Assembly (NCBI GenBank): GCA_947625465.1
Contig: CANQOK010000015.1
Span: 1-41,276, forward strand
From: an uncultured Lachnospiraceae bacterium
GTDB lineage: Bacteria; Bacillota; Clostridia; Lachnospirales; Lachnospiraceae
DNA: 41,276 bases
Reading direction: 5' to 3'
In this document: piece after piece, positions 35,069 through 41,276 of the stretch
Layout of the letters: every line of letters starts with the position of its first letter
Numbering within the stretch: the first letter of the stretch is position 1
Program-made: the position numbers and the translations under genes
Notes under the pieces: generated by a model
Told to the model about the DNA's origin: nothing
The model's database searches: none
What the model saw: only the letters and a program-made list of their open reading frames with translations

Positions 35069-35265
35069 TAATCGGATTAGTGAATATGCTGATTTATTGG
35101 TTAATTTCAGCTCCCTTTTTGTGAAATTTTTTTCATCTTAAATTTTTCAAAGTTTTTTCTTTTGCATTTTATACAATTTCCATGTAACGGGGATTTTCTG
35201 TTTTCTCATAAGGCAGCGCAAAACTGCAGCGTTTCTGATCCCATAAGGATATCCCTGCCTATGAC

Positions 35266-35302
35266 AAAAAAAAACAGGCGGGCCTCTATACAGTCCCTCC
35301 TG
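35266..35302 (-). terminator. Terminator of Rpn gene 2
   Basis: CAGGCGGG (35275-35282) pairs with CCCTCCTG (35295-35302) with one mismatch. On the minus strand it ends in nine T. It insulates the pilus promoter from the upstream Rpn gene. Confidence 0.8.
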
Positions 35303-35336
35303 CTTTTTCCCTGTTAATCCTGCTTTCTTCTGCCCA

Positions 35337-35597
35337 CTATTTTACAAGCTTTCCATGCTGTAACTTCAACACCGTTTCCAGCGGCAGCTTCAGCTTCTGG
35401 GCGATTGTTTCTGCATCCAGGGCATCCAGTAACGCTTTCGCATTCTCGATGCACTTTTCTTTTCTTCCCTCGGCAAGTCCAACCTGGCGCCCTTCGGCAA
35501 GTCCAGCCTGGCGCCCTTCGGCAAGTCCAGCCTGGCGTCCCTCGGCAAGTCCCTCCTGTCTGCCTTCCTCTTTTAGATCAATCATTGCCTGACACAT
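35337..35597 (-). other. Candidate internal small isoform of Rpn copy 2
   Basis: AAGGAGG (35608-35614) lies 4 nt before an in-frame GTG (35601-35603) and 10 nt before ATG (35595-35597, opening MCQAMIDLKEEG). Either start would give an 86- to 88-residue tail-only protein containing the repeats and terminal helix. The equivalent site exists in the mini-Rpn gene (AGGAGG 5656-5661, ATG 5647). Expression is inferred from the site only. Confidence 0.45.
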
Positions 35598-36365
35598 ATC
35601 CACACGTCCTCCTTCTTTTTCGATATACTTGAATCCCGCATTGGTATACAGATTCACCAGCTGCGCCGCCTCCCGGCTCATGTTATGAAATCCCGGATCT
35701 GTCTCCGCGATCGCTCTGATATTCGCAAGATCCCCGGAAAACCGGATAAACTTCAGCACGTTCCGCAGGTCTGTCCGGAACAGTTCGATCTCCTCCATGG
35801 ACATCCCATGCGGATCCACCAGATGGATCCGGTAATCGTTTACCCACGACAGAACTCCGGCATCCTGCACCTCCAGCATCTCGTGCAGGCCCAGCGGCCC
35901 GTCCCACCGCTCTCCCGAGAGATTGAGCACAATGGAGAGGACCGGAACCAGCCTGTCCTCCTTCCCGAAGCCGGACAGAAACTCCGCGCTGCTTCCCCAC
36001 TGACGCTGTTCCAGACGGCTGCGTTTCCGCTCCTTCACCTGCCTGTCATAGGTCAGGCTGTCCCACAGCATGGTACGCACCGGCATGGCGTAATTCGTAT
36101 ACGACTGCGGCTCGATTCCCAGGATCAGGTACTCCTGTCTGCCGTCGCACATATGCGACAGCAGCTTGAGCCCGTCCCGGAACCGCTGCGCGGCAGCTGT
36201 GCCGTTCTCCGCCGCCTCCTGCAGCAGAACCTCATTCGTATCCATCTCCGTCAGATCTTCCGGAGAGACACGCTGTTCTCCGCCGTAGAGCACCACATTG
36301 ACCAGATCGGCAAAGACCGCGTTGTCCCGCAGGTATGCCTTCGCTGCGATATCTTTTCTACCCAT
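35337..36365 (-). CDS. Rpn-family PD-(D/E)XK nuclease (copy 2, long form)
   Basis: 342 residues. The N-terminus MGRKDIAAKAYLRDNAVFADLVN and the nuclease part with RFRDGLKLL (D64) and E85-x-Q87 in LILGIEPQSYTNYAMPVRT fit the longer Lachnospiraceae Rpn/transposase-like branch. The C-terminus has LYTNAGFKYIEKEG, VDMCQAM, four 8-residue repeats (GLAEGRQA type, 24-bp DNA units) and a helix NAKALLDALDAETIAQKLKL, similar to Rpn copy 1. GGAGG is 7 nt before the ATG. An internal AAGGAGG precedes in-frame GTG 35603 and ATG 35597. The gene sits upstream of the pilus promoter, mirroring copy 1 at the other end. Confidence 0.85.
   Translation of the reverse strand: MGRKDIAAKAYLRDNAVFADLVNVVLYGGEQRVSPEDLTEMDTNEVLLQEAAENGTAAAQRFRDGLKLLSHMCDGRQEYLILGIEPQSYTNYAMPVRTMLWDSLTYDRQVKERKRSRLEQRQWGSSAEFLSGFGKEDRLVPVLSIVLNLSGERWDGPLGLHEMLEVQDAGVLSWVNDYRIHLVDPHGMSMEEIELFRTDLRNVLKFIRFSGDLANIRAIAETDPGFHNMSREAAQLVNLYTNAGFKYIEKEGGRVDMCQAMIDLKEEGRQEGLAEGRQAGLAEGRQAGLAEGRQVGLAEGRKEKCIENAKALLDALDAETIAQKLKLPLETVLKLQHGKLVK
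35471..35566 (-). repeat. Four 24-bp tandem repeats in the tail of Rpn copy 2
   Basis: Units begin at 35471, 35495, 35519 and 35543 on the plus strand. The first three are nearly identical and the fourth is diverged. They encode eight-residue GLAEGRQA-type units. Unit length and position in the protein match the repeats of Rpn copy 1 although the sequences differ. Confidence 0.9.
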
Positions 36366-36377
36366 ACATTTACCTCC

Positions 36378-36547
36378 ATTATAACATGAATATTTTATTT
36401 TTCAACATAAAGTTCTATTGTATAATTTACTTTTTACTTTTTTCTTGCCACTATTACTCTCATACGCTTTTTCTTATTTATTATCTTCATTTTAATTATT
36501 CACACATTGTTTATTTACATTATATTATATAAGTCTCTTTTTGTCAA
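36378..36547 (-). promoter_or_regulatory. Tandem promoters and A+T-rich leader of Rpn copy 2
   Basis: The distal promoter is a perfect TTGACA (36542-36547), 17 nt, TATAAT (36519-36524). The proximal one is TTGAAA (36400-36405), 16 nt, TATAAT (36378-36383), whose -10 touches the Shine-Dalgarno GGAGG (36373-36377). The very A+T-rich stretch between them contains no gene. Confidence 0.65.
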
Positions 36548-36567
36548 TCATGTTTTCTTTTTTATTC

Positions 36568-36635
36568 AAAAAACGGGAGGAGCACATTGCCAATGCTAAC
36601 TAAATGCCATTGGCAATATGCCCTTCCCGCTTTCC
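36568..36635 (-). terminator. Strong terminator after the FtsX-type permease
   Basis: A 10-bp core ATTGCCAATG/CATTGGCAAT (36586-36595, 36608-36617) is extended by an outer CGGGA/TCCCG pair. It is followed on the minus strand by six T (36568-36573). Confidence 0.9.
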
Positions 36636-36683
36636 TCTTATATTTTCAATTATTCTGTTGTCATATCGCAGTCTGCAGCCCTT

Positions 36684-39311
36684 TTACAGATTCTCATTTC
36701 GCAGCGCGTCCATAGTATTTTCCTTTTCTTCCTTATGCATTCCGTACAGCATGGTGGCAAACACTACGCCAAACACGCAGATAACGGAAATCATAAGGCT
36801 CTTCCACGGAAACAGATATGGCATCATTGCGCCCGCATTGATGGCCCGATACATCAGCCATGTGGCAAACAGCGCTGCCGGAATCCCGTACAGCAGGCCC
36901 TTGGTGCCGTACAGCAGACATTCAAAGTTCATCATTTTCCGGAAGCCTTTCCGCGTCATTCCTACGGAACGCAGCATTGCAAATTCCCGCCGCCTGAGCC
37001 GGATATTGGTAGAAATAGTATTGAATACATTTGCCAGCGCGATCAGAGAGATCAGGACGATAAAACCATAGGCAAATACGGTGACGGCAGTTACCAGCGC
37101 CCGATTGGATCTGATATTTTCCGCCCGATTAGAAGAGGAATAGCCGATCCCCAGAGATCGGAGCACCTGCTCCGCCTCCTGCTGCGCCAGCTTCGCATCC
37201 TCTGCCTGGATATAAAAATTCCCGTAGTTTGCCTTCGTACTCACGCCCGGTTCGTATTCCTTTCCCAGCACAGTTCCGATCGCGCTGTAAGGATACATCA
37301 GAAATACGGTTCCGTAACCGATTCCCATAAACCATGGCCCCCGTTCCACACTGGTTCCGATTTCCAGGCTTCGTTCCTCTTTTACCGTTTCCATTTCTTC
37401 ATCCATACAATATAGAGTCGCCGCTGCCGGAAACCGGCTGATTCCCCGATAATTGATATATCGCTGCTCTTCGCCGCTCCATAACTGTACAAAATCCATT
37501 GCCACCGCTTTCGGCTGCTCCGTACTCATATATACTGCTTCATCCAGCCCCTGTTCTTTCAGATATTCCCGGTACACCCCATCTTCGATAAAGATCAGTT
37601 GGGCAAACATCCGGTTTTCTCCGGGATCCGGCGATGCCTCCAGGGAAACCGGCTGGCCCTGCTCCGCCAGATAGGTCGGGTCCACGCAGTCATTGTCCAG
37701 ATATACGCTATAGCCATTGCTTGCATCCGCATAAATATTGTAAGTGGATGCTTTCACATGCTCGCACCGTTCAAGCGCGCTGTTCAGATCATCCAATGTT
37801 TTGATCTTATTCAGACTGTTCCGATGGATATACAGACTCAGATCATAGGACTGCCCATTGTCAAAAAAATCCTGGGAACGCAGCATATACGTACAGAAGC
37901 TGTCTGCGGAAACAAACAGGACGATACTCATGAACAAAGACAGCACGGTAGCCCGGTAACGCCGCTTGTTGCGTTTATAATTTTTGCTTGCCAGCATCCC
38001 CTCAAATCCAAAGAGCGTCCGGGTCAGCTTCGCAGTCTTCACTTTTTTTCCTGTAATCTTTACGTCCGCAGTCTGCCGGATCGCGCTAATCGCGGAAATC
38101 TTCACTGCTTTTCTCGCCGGCAGCCACGCGGAGATCAGAACCGTGACCAGACTGACGGCAGCCGCAATCAGCACCGCCCCGAGTGAAACATGGATCTGCA
38201 GTTTGACGGTACTGTTGATAAATTCCTCAAACAGAGATCCTACAAAACGGAACGTAATGCCGATTCCGCCGATCCCTGCCAGAAGTCCGAACGGAATTCC
38301 CACAGCACATAACACCAGCGCCTCAAACAATACGCTGTGGAGGATCTGCTTTTTCGTTGCGCCGACAGATTTAAGAAGTCCGAACTGTTTCACCCGTTCA
38401 CTGACGGAAATGGAAAACGCGTTATAGATCAGGGAAATCGAGCCGAACATAATTAACGCCATTAAGATGGCTCCCATTCCATAAAGTACATGATTAAACC
38501 CGGTCTCGTCCGAAGCGCCGTTCAGCCGAAGCAGTCCCATGTGTACTTCACTGTCACAGTCCGCAAATTCTGTATTCAGCCAGTTTTGAATTTCACGCAT
38601 CTGATGCAGGCACACATATGCCTCATAAGAAGGATCGGAATCTTCTTCCGGCAGCGCCGCAATTCCGTTTCCGGCCGAACCGGTCAAGGCTGTATAGCCC
38701 GGCGCCTCATAGGGTTCAAAAGACAGTCGTTCGCAGAACCCGACCACGGTATAGGTCTCAGTCCGTTCCACTGCCAGAGTTTCTTCCCGATTCAGATAAC
38801 TGCTGTCCTGTCCCAGTGTTTCGCCGTCCGCCTGCCGTTTCCCCACGTCCAGAGTGAGCCGATCCCCCAGCTGATATTCCGCCTGTCCGCCAGTATATAA
38901 ATGTTCCGGCAGCAAAATCTCTGTGTCTGTTTCTGGCATCCTGCCCTCCGTTATATGAATGGCAAGCAGGTCTCCGGGATCTGTTTCCAGTCCCATTAAA
39001 AACAGATAGGGTTTCTTGGCATCCACATTTTCAATTTTCGCATACCCGATATTTTGAAGGATTGCGGCCTGTTCTACCGTTTCATCCGCTTGAATCCGGC
39101 TGATCTGTTCTCTGTCCGCCGCTTTTATATGGCCCTGCCAGGTTCCGTCCGCTTCGATTTCCACCTGCAGCACAAAATTCTGCATACTGGAAATGCTGGC
39201 CGTCACTGCCGTAAACATCGCCACTGACAGCAAGATTCCCACAATCGTCACCAGTGTCCGTGTTTTATTTTTCTTTAAATTCTGAATGGTTACCCGATTT
39301 AAAATGTTCAT
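36684..39311 (-). CDS. FtsX-like ABC transporter permease
   Basis: 875 residues. TM1 (about 18-40), a large extracellular domain (about 45-275), three membrane helices (about 280-395), a linker, TM5 (near 450), a second extracellular domain (about 475-715), and three final helices (about 725-850). This duplicated MacB/FtsX layout is typical of exporters for peptides or lipoproteins, and of antibiotic-peptide defence systems in Firmicutes. Paired FtsX segments are visible (SERVKQFGLLKSVGATKKQI and RRREFAMLRSVGMTRKGF). The ATG overlaps the stop of the ATPase gene as ATGA. The substrate is unknown; the adjacent sensor kinase suggests an envelope-stress or antimicrobial-peptide response. Confidence 0.92.
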   Translation of the reverse strand: MNILNRVTIQNLKKNKTRTLVTIVGILLSVAMFTAVTASISSMQNFVLQVEIEADGTWQGHIKAADREQISRIQADETVEQAAILQNIGYAKIENVDAKKPYLFLMGLETDPGDLLAIHITEGRMPETDTEILLPEHLYTGGQAEYQLGDRLTLDVGKRQADGETLGQDSSYLNREETLAVERTETYTVVGFCERLSFEPYEAPGYTALTGSAGNGIAALPEEDSDPSYEAYVCLHQMREIQNWLNTEFADCDSEVHMGLLRLNGASDETGFNHVLYGMGAILMALIMFGSISLIYNAFSISVSERVKQFGLLKSVGATKKQILHSVLFEALVLCAVGIPFGLLAGIGGIGITFRFVGSLFEEFINSTVKLQIHVSLGAVLIAAAVSLVTVLISAWLPARKAVKISAISAIRQTADVKITGKKVKTAKLTRTLFGFEGMLASKNYKRNKRRYRATVLSLFMSIVLFVSADSFCTYMLRSQDFFDNGQSYDLSLYIHRNSLNKIKTLDDLNSALERCEHVKASTYNIYADASNGYSVYLDNDCVDPTYLAEQGQPVSLEASPDPGENRMFAQLIFIEDGVYREYLKEQGLDEAVYMSTEQPKAVAMDFVQLWSGEEQRYINYRGISRFPAAATLYCMDEEMETVKEERSLEIGTSVERGPWFMGIGYGTVFLMYPYSAIGTVLGKEYEPGVSTKANYGNFYIQAEDAKLAQQEAEQVLRSLGIGYSSSNRAENIRSNRALVTAVTVFAYGFIVLISLIALANVFNTISTNIRLRRREFAMLRSVGMTRKGFRKMMNFECLLYGTKGLLYGIPAALFATWLMYRAINAGAMMPYLFPWKSLMISVICVFGVVFATMLYGMHKEEKENTMDALRNENL

Positions 39312-39991
39312 GACCGTATAACCTCATCTTTCACGATTTTCCCGTCTTCTATGGAAAGGATCCGGTCTGCCTGCAGCGCAATGTTCTCATCGTGGGTAAT
39401 GACGATCAGCGTCTGATTATATTTTTTGTTGGAAAATTTTAGCAGCTCCACAATCTCCTGGCTGTTTTTGGAGTCCAGATTACCGGTGGGCTCATCAGCC
39501 AATACGACCGCAGGCGCGTTCATCAGCGCCCGCCCGATGGATACCCGCTGCTGCTGTCCGCCGGACAGCTGATTGGGCAGATGCTTTTCCCTTCCCCGCA
39601 GTCCCAGGATCTCCAACATTTCCTCCAGCCGTCCTTTATTGACCTCTCTGCCATCCAGCAGCACGGGCAGCGTCATATTCTCTGTCACATTCAATACCGG
39701 AATCAGATTGTAAAACTGATAGATCAGTCCCACCTGCCGCCGCCGAAATATGGCAAGCTGTTCTTCATTCTGTGCGTACACATCCTGCCCGTCCATGAAT
39801 ACCCTGCCCGAAGTGGGTTCGTCAACGCCGCCCAGAATATGCAGCAGCGTCGACTTGCCGGAGCCTGACGGCCCGATGATTGCCGTAAACTCCCCTTTTT
39901 CTACGGAAAAAGATACATGATCCAGTGCCGTTACCTGATTTGCGCCGGTTCCGTATGTTTTTACCAGATTTTCTACTCGTAAAATCTCCCT
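39308..39991 (-). CDS. ABC transporter ATP-binding protein, start codon apparently lost
   Basis: 227 codons of intact LolD/MacB-type ATPase: [14 protein letters not shown], Walker [10 protein letters not shown] (about 39-47), Q-loop YQFYNLIPV, signature [15 protein letters not shown], Walker [14 protein letters not shown] and the switch His in VITHDE. It couples ATP hydrolysis to the overlapping FtsX permease. The codon expected to be the start is AGG (39989-39991), 7 nt after GGAG; relatives usually begin MEIL, so ATG has become AGG. No ATG, GTG or TTG is in frame between the upstream stop and Walker A; the next ATG (39796) lies after Walker A. It may start at ATA/ATT, be a silenced gene, or reflect a base error. 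Confidence 0.88.
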   Translation of the reverse strand, partial: REILRVENLVKTYGTGANQVTALDHVSFSVEKGEFTAIIGPSGSGKSTLLHILGGVDEPTSGRVFMDGQDVYAQNEEQLAIFRRRQVGLIYQFYNLIPVLNVTENMTLPVLLDGREVNKGRLEEMLEILGLRGREKHLPNQLSGGQQQRVSIGRALMNAPAVVLADEPTGNLDSKNSQEIVELLKFSNKKYNQTLIVITHDENIALQADRILSIEDGKIVKDEVIRS

Positions 39992-40123
39992 ATATATTCT
40001 CCAATCCGAAGCATTTCCGTATCATCACATCGCTTCATTTCCGTATAATTTTGTGATGTCTCCTTCACACTACCATATCCGGGTGACACGCAAATGACTT
40101 TTTAATTACAAAATTGTCACTTA

Positions 40124-40159
40124 CAATAATAAAGAGAGGATACAGTTAAGATCCTCTCT
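40124..40159 (-). terminator. Terminator of the sensor kinase gene
   Basis: AGAGAGGAT (40133-40141) pairs with ATCCTCTCT (40151-40159). Read on the minus strand it is followed by TTATTATTG. The 40003-40123 stretch beyond it is the leader of the ABC operon, where I find no clear promoter. Confidence 0.75.
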
Positions 40160-40171
40160 GATGGTATTTCT

Positions 40172-41179
40172 TCACACCATACTCTTATAAAACCGAACCG
40201 TAAACCGTGCGCCGCCTTCTTTCCGGTTTTCCGCTTTAATCGTTCCATTCTGCCGGGTAATGATCATACGGGACAGGGCCAGTCCAATGCCAACGCTCTG
40301 ACTGTCCGCGTTTCTGCCCCGATAGAACCGTTCAAACAGATGTGGCAGGTCTTCCGCGGGGATCCCGGCCCCGTTGTCTTCCACAATAATTTCTGTATAC
40401 ACCGGATTTTCAGAAGCCCGGATCCGGATCACACCGCCGTCCGGCGTATGTTCCATGCAGTTTTTTACAATATTTTCCAACGCTTCCAGGGACCATGCGA
40501 AGTCGCCTGTAAAAACAGGCGTTCCCTCGATATCCGTCTGCAGGTTCTGATCATGCAGGTCCATGGATACCGAAAAAGGCGCCGTTGCCTGTCCGACCAG
40601 ATCCGTCACATTTACCGGCTCTTTTTCCATATGAGCGGTGCCGGAATCCAACCGGGAAATTTTTAACAGTGACTGGATCAGCCAGTCTATCCGAGATAAC
40701 AATTCCTGCAGTTCCCGAGTCAGACACAGCCGGGTTTCCGTGTTAAGCTGTGTCTCCTGCAGCCGCTCGGCCACCAGATGAATGGCAGTCATCGGAGTCT
40801 TCAGCTGATGGGAAATATCCGCCAGGGAGTCCGCAAGATACTGCTTATCTGCCTTTAACTGCGCCGCCTGTTCCCGCATCCGGCCCGTCATCTTCCGGAT
40901 CTCATTCTGTAAAACCGCCAGTTCCCCTTCTCTGCAGGCGGAAAACATCAGGATTTCTTCTTCATGCAGCAGCCGGTCGATCTCCCGGCTCATTTCCGCC
41001 AGCTTTTTATAGCGGTTCCGTGTAATCCATAAAAACATCGCCGTAAAAACCAGGCAGACTGCGCATACAAAAAAGCCGCAGAACAGATCTGCGGCAAATG
41101 CTGCAATGATAAAAATCAAACTGACCATTCCGTATCCGATCAGGCTGCGGCTGATCTCCCGGTTTCGCAAAAAATTCAT
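40172..41179 (-). CDS. Sensor histidine kinase, small intramembrane-sensing type
   Basis: About 335 residues from ATG 41179 (GGGAG 8 nt upstream); an in-frame TTG at 41194 overlaps that Shine-Dalgarno. Two membrane helices (about 12-30 and 34-52) with almost no extracellular loop, a linker, HisKA with the phospho-His in LADISHQLKTPMTAIH (near 124), N-box ENIVKNCMEHTPDGG, G1 DNGAGIP and G2 GIGLALSR. The missing sensor domain is typical of BceS-like kinases that sense through an ABC transporter, fitting the adjacent FtsX exporter. A response regulator would be expected upstream, but the visible 80 nt do not show one. Confidence 0.92.
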   Translation of the reverse strand: MNFLRNREISRSLIGYGMVSLIFIIAAFAADLFCGFFVCAVCLVFTAMFLWITRNRYKKLAEMSREIDRLLHEEEILMFSACREGELAVLQNEIRKMTGRMREQAAQLKADKQYLADSLADISHQLKTPMTAIHLVAERLQETQLNTETRLCLTRELQELLSRIDWLIQSLLKISRLDSGTAHMEKEPVNVTDLVGQATAPFSVSMDLHDQNLQTDIEGTPVFTGDFAWSLEALENIVKNCMEHTPDGGVIRIRASENPVYTEIIVEDNGAGIPAEDLPHLFERFYRGRNADSQSVGIGLALSRMIITRQNGTIKAENRKEGGARFTVRFYKSMV

Positions 41180-41201
41180 ACCTGATTCTCCCAAGTCAGA
41201 T

Positions 41202-41276
41202 AGGTAGTGTCAAAAACTACCTGTTTTTTATTGCTAAATTTTAATAAAATCCTTGATTTTAAGGGAAATCTGCAAA
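41202..41276. other. A+T-rich region upstream of the sensor kinase, with inverted repeat
   Basis: GGTAGTGTCAAAAACTACC (41202-41220) is a hairpin-forming inverted repeat (GGTAGT/ACTACC) 23 nt before the kinase start. The rest is A+T-rich and shows no response-regulator C-terminus. It could be an operator or the edge of a mobile element; the window ends too soon to say. Confidence 0.4.

Noticed and set aside
18268-36365. Conventional transposon or insertion sequence carrying the pilus genes
   Set aside because: Rpn proteins are often labelled transposases, but I see no terminal inverted repeats, target-site duplications or DDE transposase or integrase at the edges.
36618-37415. 265-codon plus-strand frame opposite the FtsX permease
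   Set aside because: It is antisense to a well-supported permease and runs through its terminator; composition is shadow-like.
39308-39796. ABC ATPase as a 162-residue protein starting at ATG 39796
   Set aside because: This start would delete Walker A. The intact ATPase frame clearly continues upstream to the lost start at 39991.
41180-41276. C-terminus of a response regulator overlapping the kinase start
   Set aside because: One frame ends with TGA overlapping the kinase ATG, but its residues do not resemble a response-regulator DNA-binding domain end. Too short to call.

Overview
The window looks like chromosome of a Gram-positive, spore-forming, anaerobic clostridium, most likely Lachnospiraceae. 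The signs are a rubredoxin-first rubrerythrin, spoIID-spoIIQ, an isoleucine T-box, sortase-built pili, a HlyIII/TrhA protein and several Rpn-family nuclease genes. This placement is inferred from gene content; no rRNA or tRNA gene was seen.

Layout. 1-7.2 kb is housekeeping and stress: a radical-SAM DNA-repair-associated gene (cut by the window edge) whose promoter is bracketed by two LexA-type SOS boxes; a secreted trigger-factor-like lipoprotein followed by a CLC transporter; a dGTPase-like HD hydrolase divergent from rubrerythrin; a REP-like repeat pair; a miniature Rpn gene that has lost its nuclease core; a LytTR regulator; and trhA. 7.2-11.6 kb has a CtpE-like P-type ATPase divergent from spoIID-spoIIQ, both degenerate at the expected catalytic residues. 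11.6-18.0 kb is a minus-strand ileS-glgP-CBS operon behind an Ile T-box, which would couple glycogen phosphorylase to isoleucine tRNA charging if there is read-through.

18.2-36.4 kb is the accessory centre: a 15.7-kb, eight-gene, minus-strand pilus operon flanked on both sides by full-length Rpn genes. From its promoter at about 35.05 kb it runs: 2208-aa fibro-slime/CnaB adhesin (LPAAG), signal peptidase I, pilin (LPATG), class C sortase, small CnaB pilin (LPQTG), a third sortase, second large pilin (LPFTG), second class C sortase. The stalk and adhesin genes are visibly richer in A+T than the sortase genes. A nine-G run lies just upstream of the first pilin gene.

36.6-41.2 kb is an FtsX-type ABC exporter with a two-segment sensor kinase. 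The ABC ATPase reading frame lacks a usable start codon: AGG stands where ATG is expected, 7 nt after a good Shine-Dalgarno.

The most interesting signal is in the Rpn genes. All three carry a strong internal Shine-Dalgarno and an in-frame start just before the C-terminal tail, as expected for intragenic small Rpn isoforms of the kind reported to act as antitoxins in enterobacteria. Both full-length copies also carry four 24-bp tandem repeats in that tail, and all three share a promoter whose -10 box nearly touches the Shine-Dalgarno.
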